Below the pieces are notes generated by a model. That model had not been told where the DNA came from and ran no database searches. It saw only the letters and a list, made by a program, of their open reading frames with translations. Positions 19,467 to 26,682 of a stretch of DNA of 64,000 bases are shown here, piece by piece (position 1 is the first letter of the stretch; every line of letters begins with the position of its first letter). Position numbers and translations under genes: made by a program. The stretch covers positions 62,001 to 126,000 of the forward strand of contig CAZVLU010000001.1 of the NCBI GenBank assembly GCA_964628235.1, given 5' to 3'. Source of the stretch: CAMAVH01 sp964628235 (GTDB taxonomy: Bacteria > Pseudomonadota > Alphaproteobacteria > SMXQ01).

Positions 19467-21665
19467 ATGAAGGCTTCATTGCTTCGCCGTAGGATCAACG
19501 ATTTTAGCCGGGCGCGCTTGGCGCGGTGTTTTGATGAGCAATCCACGGAAAAGTTCAGACAATACTTGGTCACCTTAGGAGATGCGCAGATTGCGCCCCC
19601 CAGACGTCGTGATCGCCATTTCGATTGGCGTAAAATATCCAATGAAAGTGGCGTGAGCTTCGCGCTCATTAAAACAAACAAGGCCGAACTAAGATCAGGC
19701 CTAGTTGCTGTTAGCCAAGCTGCAAGAACTGCGCGATGGATCGCGGAAAAGGAAAAGAAAAGACTCCCAGATGTCGAACATCCGATTGCCATCAGCAATG
19801 AGTGGGAAGAACCACGCTCATTCGCACATGCTCTGGAGATACATATGCAGCGACATCGCGACACCATCGCGAGCCTGCTTCGTGCCGTGCATGTGAAAGG
19901 CGAAAAGTTTGATCGCCAGACCTTAAAAAATTGGCTTAAAGGACTTTATCTGCCGCGCCATTTAAGAACAAAAGCGATTCTGAAGCTCATTGAGGATCGC
20001 TACAAGCTCCCCATAGGTTATTTCCAAAAGATCATTCACCGAATCTCTCAAATTGAAGAGCAGCCAAAATTACAAACTCTGCCAAGGCGAGATCTCGAGC
20101 AATATCTATGGCATATGCCGCAGGACTTTTCAGAGCGTAGCCCAGAAGAACAATCAGAAATTTTGCAGTGGATTGAGCAAGTAATTATCCGCGGCGCCAC
20201 GCAATACCGCCGCTACCAAGCCAAGCACATTCAAGTCCCTTATAGTCTGCAAATTCCTCGATCATTTATTAAGATCTCACCGATTGCAGGCGATCCACGG
20301 GTTGATTACAAGGATTGCGACAGACCCCTCCCACCTAGCATGAGTTTTCCTTACAAGGCGCCGCCAAGCTTACTGGCTGAATTAGCGGCTATCCTCCGTT
20401 TCAAAACCTCCGTTTTGACTGCGCTCGGCTATTGCAGGAATGGTCGATGGGGAAAGGATTCTGCAGTACGACAAATCAAACAATTTTCGCTTTTCTTCGG
20501 TGCATTAGCTGCCCCGAGAGAAAGCGAAATTAAAGGCCTGGGCATTCCGCTTGATCATTTAACGATTGGAATTTTCGTGTTTCCCGCTTTGTGGGATTGG
20601 TACTTGCGCTGGCGTGAAGAAAGACGAGGGTTCTTTACCTCTTCTGAAGAACAGCTTTTGATTATTTGCATTGGTTTGACACGCGCCCGGGCAGGTTGGC
20701 TTCGTCAAACACCAGCTATTGCCGAGCAGCTTAAGCCGATCCCCGGCCTCATAAGCGAGGAGGACATTCGGGCCGCGCAAGCCAATTGGGACTCAGCCTG
20801 CGATCGCGCATACCAATATGCAGATACACATCTTCGCGATGTAAGACGAGTCTCTCGCGTTCATCGCGATACCTTTGAAGCAATTGCCCCGGTTCTGGAA
20901 GCTAAAAGCCCTGTCGGTGAATATCGCAAAATAGCTGATGAGATCACAAAACGCTTACCCGATGGCGCAAGACATCCCCTAGAACGCGCTGAACACATCC
21001 GCGCACTATTGATGCTGCGATTGGCTCTACACCTCGGCTTACGTCAAAAAAATCTGCGGCAATTAATGTTTTGCCCGCGAGGCTCCACTCCGACTCCCGA
21101 GAGCCAATTGGCAAATATCAAGCGAGGTGAGCTGCGTTGGAACGAAATGGAAGATAGTTGGGAGGTTTTTGTTCCGCTCAGCGCTTTCAAGAATGGCCGT
21201 TCTTCATTTTTTAATGGACGGCCTTATCGCTTAATTCTTCCAGATGTTGCTGATCTATATCAGCTTATAGAGGAATACTCACAACGACATCGGGGACGCC
21301 TGCTCGGCGAAACGAAAGATCCTCAGACTCTCTTCGTTCGAACGTTCATTCGGCGACGTCGCAATCCAGAATATAGCCAAGCCACATTTTATAACGAGTG
21401 GCGTAACATGACGGCTCGTTTTGGCGTGTACAATCCTTACACAGGCCGTGGTGCAATTTCCGGCCTTTTACCTCATGGTCCGCACAACGTAAGAGACGTA
21501 CTCGCGACTCATATTCTCAAAAAAACTGGCTCATATGAATTGGCGAGCTATGCGGTTCATGACACCCCAGCGATGATCGTCAAATCTTATGGACGATTTC
21601 ATCCACGCGATAAGATCGCTTTAGCCACAAACATCCTCAATGAAGTGTGGGCCCCGAGCATTTAG
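19467..21665 (+). CDS. Large tyrosine-recombinase-like protein at tRNA-Leu
   Basis: A 732-residue, noticeably AT-richer gene. The last 250 residues show a recombinase catalytic pattern: R in ALHLGLRQKNLRQL, GELRWNEMEDSWEVFVP as the beta-hairpin region (catalytic lysine not certain), HNVRDVLATHIL as HxxR, AVHDTPAMI as the box-III histidine and Y in VKSYGRF. The first 450 residues are helical and basic, with possible DNA-binding helices (WRKISNESGVSFALIK; RQTLKNWLKGLYLPRHLRTKAI); I recognise no domain there. Its length is about twice that of ordinary integrases. It ends 50 bp from the tRNA-Leu 3' end, the classic position for an island integrase. Confidence 0.7.
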   Translation: MKASLLRRRINDFSRARLARCFDEQSTEKFRQYLVTLGDAQIAPPRRRDRHFDWRKISNESGVSFALIKTNKAELRSGLVAVSQAARTARWIAEKEKKRLPDVEHPIAISNEWEEPRSFAHALEIHMQRHRDTIASLLRAVHVKGEKFDRQTLKNWLKGLYLPRHLRTKAILKLIEDRYKLPIGYFQKIIHRISQIEEQPKLQTLPRRDLEQYLWHMPQDFSERSPEEQSEILQWIEQVIIRGATQYRRYQAKHIQVPYSLQIPRSFIKISPIAGDPRVDYKDCDRPLPPSMSFPYKAPPSLLAELAAILRFKTSVLTALGYCRNGRWGKDSAVRQIKQFSLFFGALAAPRESEIKGLGIPLDHLTIGIFVFPALWDWYLRWREERRGFFTSSEEQLLIICIGLTRARAGWLRQTPAIAEQLKPIPGLISEEDIRAAQANWDSACDRAYQYADTHLRDVRRVSRVHRDTFEAIAPVLEAKSPVGEYRKIADEITKRLPDGARHPLERAEHIRALLMLRLALHLGLRQKNLRQLMFCPRGSTPTPESQLANIKRGELRWNEMEDSWEVFVPLSAFKNGRSSFFNGRPYRLILPDVADLYQLIEEYSQRHRGRLLGETKDPQTLFVRTFIRRRRNPEYSQATFYNEWRNMTARFGVYNPYTGRGAISGLLPHGPHNVRDVLATHILKKTGSYELASYAVHDTPAMIVKSYGRFHPRDKIALATNILNEVWAPSI

Positions 21666-21714
21666 CGGATAAGCGCAGGAGGGCTGATTGCTGCCATGTC
21701 GACTAAATTGTGTT

Positions 21715-21801
21715 TGGTGCCCCCTTCCGGACTTGAACCGGAACGCCCTTGCGAGCCAGGGATTTTAAGTCCCATGCGTCTACCAATTCCGCCAAGGGGG
21801 C
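21715..21801 (-). tRNA. tRNA-Leu (anticodon TAA)
   Basis: The minus strand folds as a class II tRNA: acceptor GCCCCCT pairs with AGGGGGC, followed by A and an encoded CCA. The D-arm reads GGCGGAATTGGTAGACGC, the anticodon loop CTTAAAA gives TAA within GGGACTTAAAATCCC, there is a long variable arm, and the T-loop is GGTTCAAGTCC. Its 3' end faces the large recombinase, so it is a plausible integration target. Confidence 0.95.
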
Positions 21802-21901
21802 AGAGACGAGCTTTAGCGCGATAATCGCGGAGCTGTCAGTGGGCGGTGTCGAGACGTCATGCAGCCATTGTCCTTTGACGGCTGGCAGAAGGCAAGGTGG
21901 A

Positions 21902-22480
21902 TCAGGACTTGCCTTTCGGCTGACGGCGCCAATCCCAGGGCGCTTGAACCTCGCCCTGCCAGATGCCGACGCGGCGCTGCCTGGCGTTCTGTTCGGCGGC
22001 GACATAATCCTTGGAAAACTGCCGATAAGCCATCGCCCAGCCCTGCTCCACGAGCCAGGCGTTGATGTCGGTGGCGCCAAGGTAGCAGACGGCGACGATG
22101 CGCTTATAGCGATCGACATCACGCTGGTCGCAACGCACCATTTGACGGTCGATATAATCGGCGAGTGCCAGGGCGGCTTGTTGCCCACAACGCCAGCTTT
22201 CGCCTTGGCGCGTGCAGTTTTGCCGGCTTTCGGGTGCATCGATGCCATGAAGTCGGATCCGCTGGCCATGCAGGTCCAAGGTATCACCGTCGATCACCGA
22301 AACCGTGCCAAACAGCCCTCCAGCAGTTTCCGTCGAGCGCGTTGTTGTACTCGGCGCCCCTTCAAAGGCGCCCCATATGCCGCCGATGGCAACGCCGATC
22401 AAGACGGCGAGCGCCAGGACACGCCGCACCGAGAGCGGTGCGCCTCTAATGACGCGAAGTGTTGGGCGGAATTTCTTCAT
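21902..22480 (-). CDS. Thermonuclease-family (SNase-like) nuclease
   Basis: A 192-residue protein with an N-terminal membrane or signal helix (VRRVLALAVLIGVAIGGIWGAF) and a staphylococcal-nuclease domain: VIDGDTLDLHGQRIRLHGIDAPE carries the first catalytic Asp/Arg set, DRYKRIVAVCYLG the second, and the domain ends WLVEQGWAMAY. It is likely membrane-anchored or exported and cleaves nucleic acid with calcium. Four cysteines may form disulfides outside the cytoplasm. ATG 22480 is the first start giving the helix. The gene overlaps the end of a small upstream gene by 35 bp. Confidence 0.82.
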   Translation of the reverse strand: MKKFRPTLRVIRGAPLSVRRVLALAVLIGVAIGGIWGAFEGAPSTTTRSTETAGGLFGTVSVIDGDTLDLHGQRIRLHGIDAPESRQNCTRQGESWRCGQQAALALADYIDRQMVRCDQRDVDRYKRIVAVCYLGATDINAWLVEQGWAMAYRQFSKDYVAAEQNARQRRVGIWQGEVQAPWDWRRQPKGKS

Positions 22481-22649
22481 TCTGCAACTCATCGACGGTG
22501 ACAGCGATGGCAAGCCATAATCGATAGCCGTCCCATGCTCCTTGCTCAGCGAAGCGATCGGCCCGCATGGCTGCAACAAGCCGGGCATCGGCGCCATGCC
22601 GCCGCAAGAGCAGGTTGGCCGCGCGATAAACATCGATGGTCGCAACCAA
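22446..22649 (-). CDS. Small conserved protein (DUF6961-like)
   Basis: A 67-residue product: DVYRAANLLLRRHGADA, then AAMRADRFAEQGAWDG and WLAIAVTVDELQ. This pattern of a short helical protein is widespread in alphaproteobacteria (I recall it as DUF6961-like). No methionine fits well; TTG 22649 has AGGAG 7 bp upstream and begins just before the conserved part, so I use it. It overlaps the thermonuclease start, suggesting coupled translation. Function unknown. Confidence 0.6.
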   Translation of the reverse strand: MVATIDVYRAANLLLRRHGADARLVAAMRADRFAEQGAWDGYRLWLAIAVTVDELQNEEIPPNTSRH

Positions 22650-22659
22650 GGACTGGCTC

Positions 22660-23358
22660 CTAACCGGCGACAGGATCGGCGATCGCGATGATCGTCGGCT
22701 CTGGAGCACCTTGCCATTGTAATCGCCAAAGGCCGCCTTGCTGAACGTTTTGCACGACGCTTGGACGGAACGCCGCTAAGCAAAGACCGCCTGCGTGACG
22801 CAGCGACGGATAGATCACGCCGTTCGAGGCGTGGCTGCGGCGCAGCTCGCGCGCCAGCGCTTGGCCGGCCGGATAGCCTTTGGCGATGTCCGCGTCGAGA
22901 TAGGGGACAGCCCCGGCCGCCCGTAAATCATGGAACGGCCCGACAAAATCGGCAAAGAGCTCGGCATAATCGGTGGTGTTTTCATAACAGCCGATGGCGG
23001 CAAGCTCCCGCGTCAGATGGAAGGCCACTTCGGCCAAGGCCGTCTCGATCTCAAAGGCGCAATACCAAGCACCCCGGTCTTCGTCGTTAAAGCGGCTGCC
23101 GCCGGGGCGGGTGTGGATGAAGGCAGCGTTGATCCAGCTATGGCCAGGGCGGGCAAAGGCGAGTTCGCGCGGATCGAGATCTGACAGACCGCTGTGATTG
23201 GCCAAGAGGCGTTCATTGGTGGCGCTCTCGAGGCGCGCCAAGGCCGCGAGATCGTCGGCGCCCTCCGCCAAGGGGGCCAGCACCGGCTCTTTGAGGCGGC
23301 CAGAGGGGATCAGCCGCACCGTCCGCCGGCGCGCCAGGTCGGTCTGCGGCAGCGTCAT
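22660..23358 (-). CDS. RES-domain toxin (NAD-degrading type)
   Basis: A 232-residue protein with the three motifs that name the family: R in GGSRFNDEDRGAWYCAFE, E in ETALAEVAFHLTRE, and S in GVIYPSLRHAGG. RES toxins deplete NAD+ and arrest growth when not bound by their antitoxin. The start ATG overlaps the antitoxin stop by one base (TAATG, 23356-23360), the usual antitoxin-first order. It is longer at the N-terminus than minimal RES toxins: about 85 residues precede the SRF motif. Confidence 0.87.
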   Translation of the reverse strand: MTLPQTDLARRRTVRLIPSGRLKEPVLAPLAEGADDLAALARLESATNERLLANHSGLSDLDPRELAFARPGHSWINAAFIHTRPGGSRFNDEDRGAWYCAFEIETALAEVAFHLTRELAAIGCYENTTDYAELFADFVGPFHDLRAAGAVPYLDADIAKGYPAGQALARELRRSHASNGVIYPSLRHAGGLCLAAFRPSVVQNVQQGGLWRLQWQGAPEPTIIAIADPVAG

Positions 23359-23801
23359 TAGAGGCCGCCGCGCAGCGCGTCGAGATGGCGGCGAACCTGC
23401 AGCATGGCCAGGATGCCACCGCGCTGCATCAGCGCCAGCGGACTTTGTCCGGCAAAGAGCGGACCGCTGTTGGGAAGTTGAATCCAGTCCTCGGCGAGGG
23501 GGGAGGAAAAGAGCAAGCGCAGCCCCTTAAAGATGCCGATCAGCAAACTGATGCGGGTGAGTTCGTCCTGGCTCAAGCTGCCGGCCCAGGCTTTGCCTTT
23601 GAGGCGAAACCAGCTGCGCTCAGAGAGGCCGCCGAGCAGCGCGCGGGCTTGCGGCGCCGTGAGATGCCAGAGCGGACACAGACGCAGGAAACCGGCGCGC
23701 GCGGCCGCTGTGAGGGTTTCGCGGGTGGCTGGATCGGCAAGCGAGGGCGCCGTCAGGTCGCTGGGTTCTTGCAAACCGCGGGGATCGGGAAAAACTGCCA
23801 T
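23358..23801 (-). CDS. Antitoxin of the Xre/MbcA/ParS family
   Basis: A 147-residue protein with a helical N-terminal part (LCPLWHLTAPQARALLGGLSERSWFRLKG), resembling the Xre-like helix-turn-helix of this family, and a C-terminal DUF2384-type region: LTRISLLIGIFKGLRLLF, then LPNSGPLFAGQSPLALM and a tail that plugs the toxin's NAD pocket in characterised pairs. It is cotranscribed with, and read before, the RES toxin. It likely represses its own promoter through the palindromic repeats over its start codon. Confidence 0.87.
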   Translation of the reverse strand: MAVFPDPRGLQEPSDLTAPSLADPATRETLTAAARAGFLRLCPLWHLTAPQARALLGGLSERSWFRLKGKAWAGSLSQDELTRISLLIGIFKGLRLLFSSPLAEDWIQLPNSGPLFAGQSPLALMQRGGILAMLQVRRHLDALRGGL

Positions 23802-23835
23802 ATGGCAGTATATAGACCGCCAATATGCAGTATCA
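23795..23835 (-). promoter_or_regulatory. Probable antitoxin operator
   Basis: A perfect 14-bp palindrome CTGCCATATGGCAG (23795-23808) contains the antitoxin start codon. A related box, CCAATATGCAGTAT, follows at 23820-23833, so ATATG(G)CAGTAT occurs twice about 26 bp apart. Repeated palindromes at this site are typical of autoregulated toxin-antitoxin promoters. Confidence 0.55.
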
Positions 23836-24008
23836 AGACAGAACGCGATTCGCCACGGAAGATGTAAGTATAGCTTACCTTCTAAAGGCGCGCAAGGGGG
23901 CCCGCATATCTAAGTTACGGAAAATGCCCATATAGGCTGAGCCGATATCTACATACGCCACCGATGAATGGGACGGGACTTCGTATGAACCAGAGATACT
24001 TTTAAACG

Positions 24009-24034
24009 ACGGCGGCCCCTCGCGAGGCCGCCGT
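24009..24034. terminator. Hairpin at the 3' end of the catabolic cluster
   Basis: ACGGCGGCC (24009-24017) pairs with GGCCGCCGT (24026-24034). On the minus strand it follows the dienelactone hydrolase stop by 22 bp and leads into TCGTTTAAAAG, so it is a moderate terminator for the cluster. Confidence 0.55.
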
Positions 24035-24056
24035 TTCCGTCTCTATCGAACGTCGC

Positions 24057-24725
24057 TCAGCCGATATGCTTGGCGAGGAAGTCGAGGGTGCGCTGACGCG
24101 CGAGCTTGGCGGAGGCTTCATGGTAGCTGCCGCGCTCGTCGCAGTTGAAGCCGTGGCCGGCGCCTTCATAAACATAGACGGTCACTTCCGGGCGCGCGGC
24201 CTTGACCTTCTCGACCTTCTCCATCGGGATGCCTTTGTCTTCGGTGCCGTTGTGCAGGATCGTCGGGCACTTCGGCTTCTCGTCGGCGAAGTCGGCGACA
24301 TTGCCGCCGTAGTAGGCGACCGAGGCGTCGAAGTTGAGGCGCGTCGCGCCGAGCCAAGCGACCGAGCCGCCGAAGCAATAACCGATGATGGCGACCTTGC
24401 CGGCCGGCTTGGCGGCTTCATAGGCGGCCTGGGTGTCGGCGAGCACTGCGTCCCACTTCAGTTGGGCGCGGGCGGCCTTGCCCTTCTCCTGGTCTTCCGG
24501 GCTGTAGCCGAGCTGGATGTCCGGGCTGACGCGGTCGAACATCGCCGGCGCGATCACCAGATAGCCGTCCTTGGCGTAGCCGTCGGCCACGGCGCGGATG
24601 TGCTTGTTGGCGCCGAAGATTTCCTGAATCAGGACGATGCCGCCCTTGGGCTTGCCCGACGGCTCGGCCTTGTAAGCGCCGAGCTTGTGGCCGTCCGACG
24701 CCGTCAATTGAATCATGCTGCCCAT
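24057..24725 (-). CDS. Dienelactone hydrolase family protein
   Basis: A 222-residue alpha/beta hydrolase. IVLIQEIFGANKHIR is the typical oxyanion region, GYCFGG holds the nucleophile cysteine in place of serine, and GAGHGFNCDERGSYHE supplies the histidine; the aspartate lies in the NGTEDKGIP strand. The family opens dienelactones formed from (chloro)muconates and related cyclic esters. Start ATG 24725 has AGAGAA 6 bp upstream; ATG 24752 has no ribosome site. It is last in the minus-strand cluster with the FAH-family enzyme and Rieske oxygenase. A second, different paralogue lies at 32377-33174. Confidence 0.82.
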   Translation of the reverse strand: MGSMIQLTASDGHKLGAYKAEPSGKPKGGIVLIQEIFGANKHIRAVADGYAKDGYLVIAPAMFDRVSPDIQLGYSPEDQEKGKAARAQLKWDAVLADTQAAYEAAKPAGKVAIIGYCFGGSVAWLGATRLNFDASVAYYGGNVADFADEKPKCPTILHNGTEDKGIPMEKVEKVKAARPEVTVYVYEGAGHGFNCDERGSYHEASAKLARQRTLDFLAKHIG

Positions 24726-24803
24726 GCTGAATTCTCTTTCGATGTTTGACATATACGAGGTGATAGTGACCGGCGTGTAACGCGCCAGTCACTTCGATCC
24801 GCC

Positions 24804-25517
24804 TCAACGATAGGTAATGCTCAGGTCGCCAATGCCATCAATGTGGCCTTCCAGGCGATCGCCGGCCACGCAGGGACCGACGCCAGCCGGCGTACCCATC
24901 ATGATGATATCCCCCGGTGCAAGCGCGACATATTCTGAGAGGCAGGCGATGGTTTCATCGATCTGCCAGATATGCTGGTTGAGATCGCCATTTTGCTTCA
25001 CCACGCCATTGACCTTGACCCAGATTGCTCCGGCCATGGGATGGCCAGAGCGCGCCACCGGTACGATAGCGGTGACTGGGCAGGATTCATCGAAGCTCTT
25101 CCCCATCTCCCAAGGGCGTTGAAGCTTCTTGGCATCGTTCTGCAGATCGCGCCGCGTCATATCGAGGCCAACCGCATAGCCATAGACGTGGTTTAGGGCT
25201 TGGTCGCGCGGAATATTTTTTCCGCCCCGATGCACCGCAACCACCAACTCGATCTCATGATGAAGATCCTTGGTCATCGGGGGATAAGCGATGGTGCCCC
25301 CATTTGCCGTCACCGCATCGGTCGGCTTCTGGAAGAAGAACGGTGGCTCTCGGTCCGGATCATGTCCCATTTCCCGAGCATGATCGGCATAGTTACGCCC
25401 CACGCACCAAATGCGGCGTACCGGAAACAAGGCCTCACTGCCATCGACGGGAATTGTCGCCTGCTTTGGCGGAGTGAAAACATACTGCTTATTAGGTGAC
25501 GTGTCGGAATCCGGCAT
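24804..25517 (-). CDS. Fumarylacetoacetate hydrolase (FAH) family protein
   Basis: A 237-residue FAH-fold protein: IWCVGRNYADHAREMG opens the catalytic domain, HHEIELVVAVHRGGKNI carries the metal-binding acidic residues, GYAVGLDMTRRDLQ follows, and GDIIMMGTPAGVGP is the conserved end. The size and motifs fit the fumarylpyruvate/acylpyruvate hydrolase branch, which splits C-C bonds of ring-cleavage products with a divalent metal. AGGAAA precedes ATG 25517. It lies 37 bp after the binding-protein gene in the oxygenase cluster, so it probably acts late in the same pathway. Confidence 0.84.
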   Translation of the reverse strand: MPDSDTSPNKQYVFTPPKQATIPVDGSEALFPVRRIWCVGRNYADHAREMGHDPDREPPFFFQKPTDAVTANGGTIAYPPMTKDLHHEIELVVAVHRGGKNIPRDQALNHVYGYAVGLDMTRRDLQNDAKKLQRPWEMGKSFDESCPVTAIVPVARSGHPMAGAIWVKVNGVVKQNGDLNQHIWQIDETIACLSEYVALAPGDIIMMGTPAGVGPCVAGDRLEGHIDGIGDLSITYR

Positions 25518-25554
25518 GGCGCTTTCCTGATCGAGGTTGAGAGTTTTCGACGCT

Positions 25555-26649
25555 CTATTGAGCGCTGGTGTAAAGGATTTGAAGCTCTTTATGAAAGTTA
25601 ACGATTGACTCGAAGTCCTCGAGATTCTGGCCAACGACGAGCGGAGCATGTGTCGCACCCAACTGCTTAGCGACCATCTTGCCCACTTCCGAATTCGGGT
25701 TGGTCGCGCGACCGAGTGATTCGAGGCGTTCGATCGTGCCCGCCCCTTCCGTCACGAGCCAAGCTGCGAACAACCGCGCAGTATTCGGATGCGGTGCGCT
25801 ATCCGGCACCATCAGATTGATCTGAGTCACCGGCATATAGTCAGTGAACAGCTTGAAACCCTGGGGCTCGCCGAGCTTCGATGCCGTTGCCGCTTGAATC
25901 GACGAGGTAACAGCTAGTGGCGCTTCGCCGCCAGTGAGCGCGCGGCTCACGGCTGGGGTGCCGTCCTTTAGCACTGGACGCGCTACCAGCAGCTTACGGC
26001 CAATATCCATCGCCTTCTCGCGGCCCATCGGCAAGCTGAGAATGCCGAGCGGCGCTCCAGAATTATTCAGCAGCAGCTTGCCAACCCACGGCTTGGGATT
26101 TTCGGCGATCTCGGCGATCGTCGAGGGAATTTTGTCCGCACCGATAAATTGCGTGTTCCAACCAAACCCGTAGATGTTGTCGTAATAAGCGAGAGCCGTG
26201 CCGCGAATTTCTGGAAACAAGCGCTCCACCGGTTCGGGCAGTCCCGCCAGTTGCTTACCGAACGTCTCAACCCACGGATAAGGCTTGAGAAGGCCCTTAT
26301 GTGCCAGCTCGATGATTTCCTGCGGCTCGGCGGCGAGCACGTCGACAGAGGTGCGGCCCGCGCCCGCCTCGACGATCAGGCGCGACGTCGTACGGCGCGA
26401 ATGCATCGGCACCCATTCCCATTGCGTCTTAAGGCCAAAGCGTTTGGAAAATTCCTCCATCACGATGCGATGGGTGCTGTCCTTGGCTGGGGCCGGCAGC
26501 CAGATGGTGAGCTTGCCTTCTTTCTTCGCGCCTTCAAGAATCGATTCGAAACTCTGCGCTTGAGCGGACATCGACACGGAAGCGACGGTGAGTAAAGATA
26601 TGAGAGCGGTCGTGACTGTTCTGAAAATGACACCTGCGTTGAACTGCAT
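25555..26649 (-). CDS. ABC transporter periplasmic binding protein (iron/AfuA-like class)
   Basis: A 364-residue exported protein with a signal peptide ending SAQAQS. It begins FESILEGAKKEGKLTIWLPAP and has the fold signatures of the ferric-ion/thiamine/putrescine binding group (PF13416/PF13531 type), such as IYGFGWNTQFIG and a late NPNSEVGKM. Despite the similarity to iron receptors, it sits among catabolic enzymes, so an organic acid ligand is plausible. It has the same GGGAGAGAGAC-type ribosome site as other operon genes. It is followed by FAH-family and dienelactone hydrolase genes and preceded by the permease. Confidence 0.83.
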   Translation of the reverse strand: MQFNAGVIFRTVTTALISLLTVASVSMSAQAQSFESILEGAKKEGKLTIWLPAPAKDSTHRIVMEEFSKRFGLKTQWEWVPMHSRRTTSRLIVEAGAGRTSVDVLAAEPQEIIELAHKGLLKPYPWVETFGKQLAGLPEPVERLFPEIRGTALAYYDNIYGFGWNTQFIGADKIPSTIAEIAENPKPWVGKLLLNNSGAPLGILSLPMGREKAMDIGRKLLVARPVLKDGTPAVSRALTGGEAPLAVTSSIQAATASKLGEPQGFKLFTDYMPVTQINLMVPDSAPHPNTARLFAAWLVTEGAGTIERLESLGRATNPNSEVGKMVAKQLGATHAPLVVGQNLEDFESIVNFHKELQILYTSAQ

Positions 26650-26682
26650 TGTCTCTCTCCCTGTGATGACGGATATGCCGTC

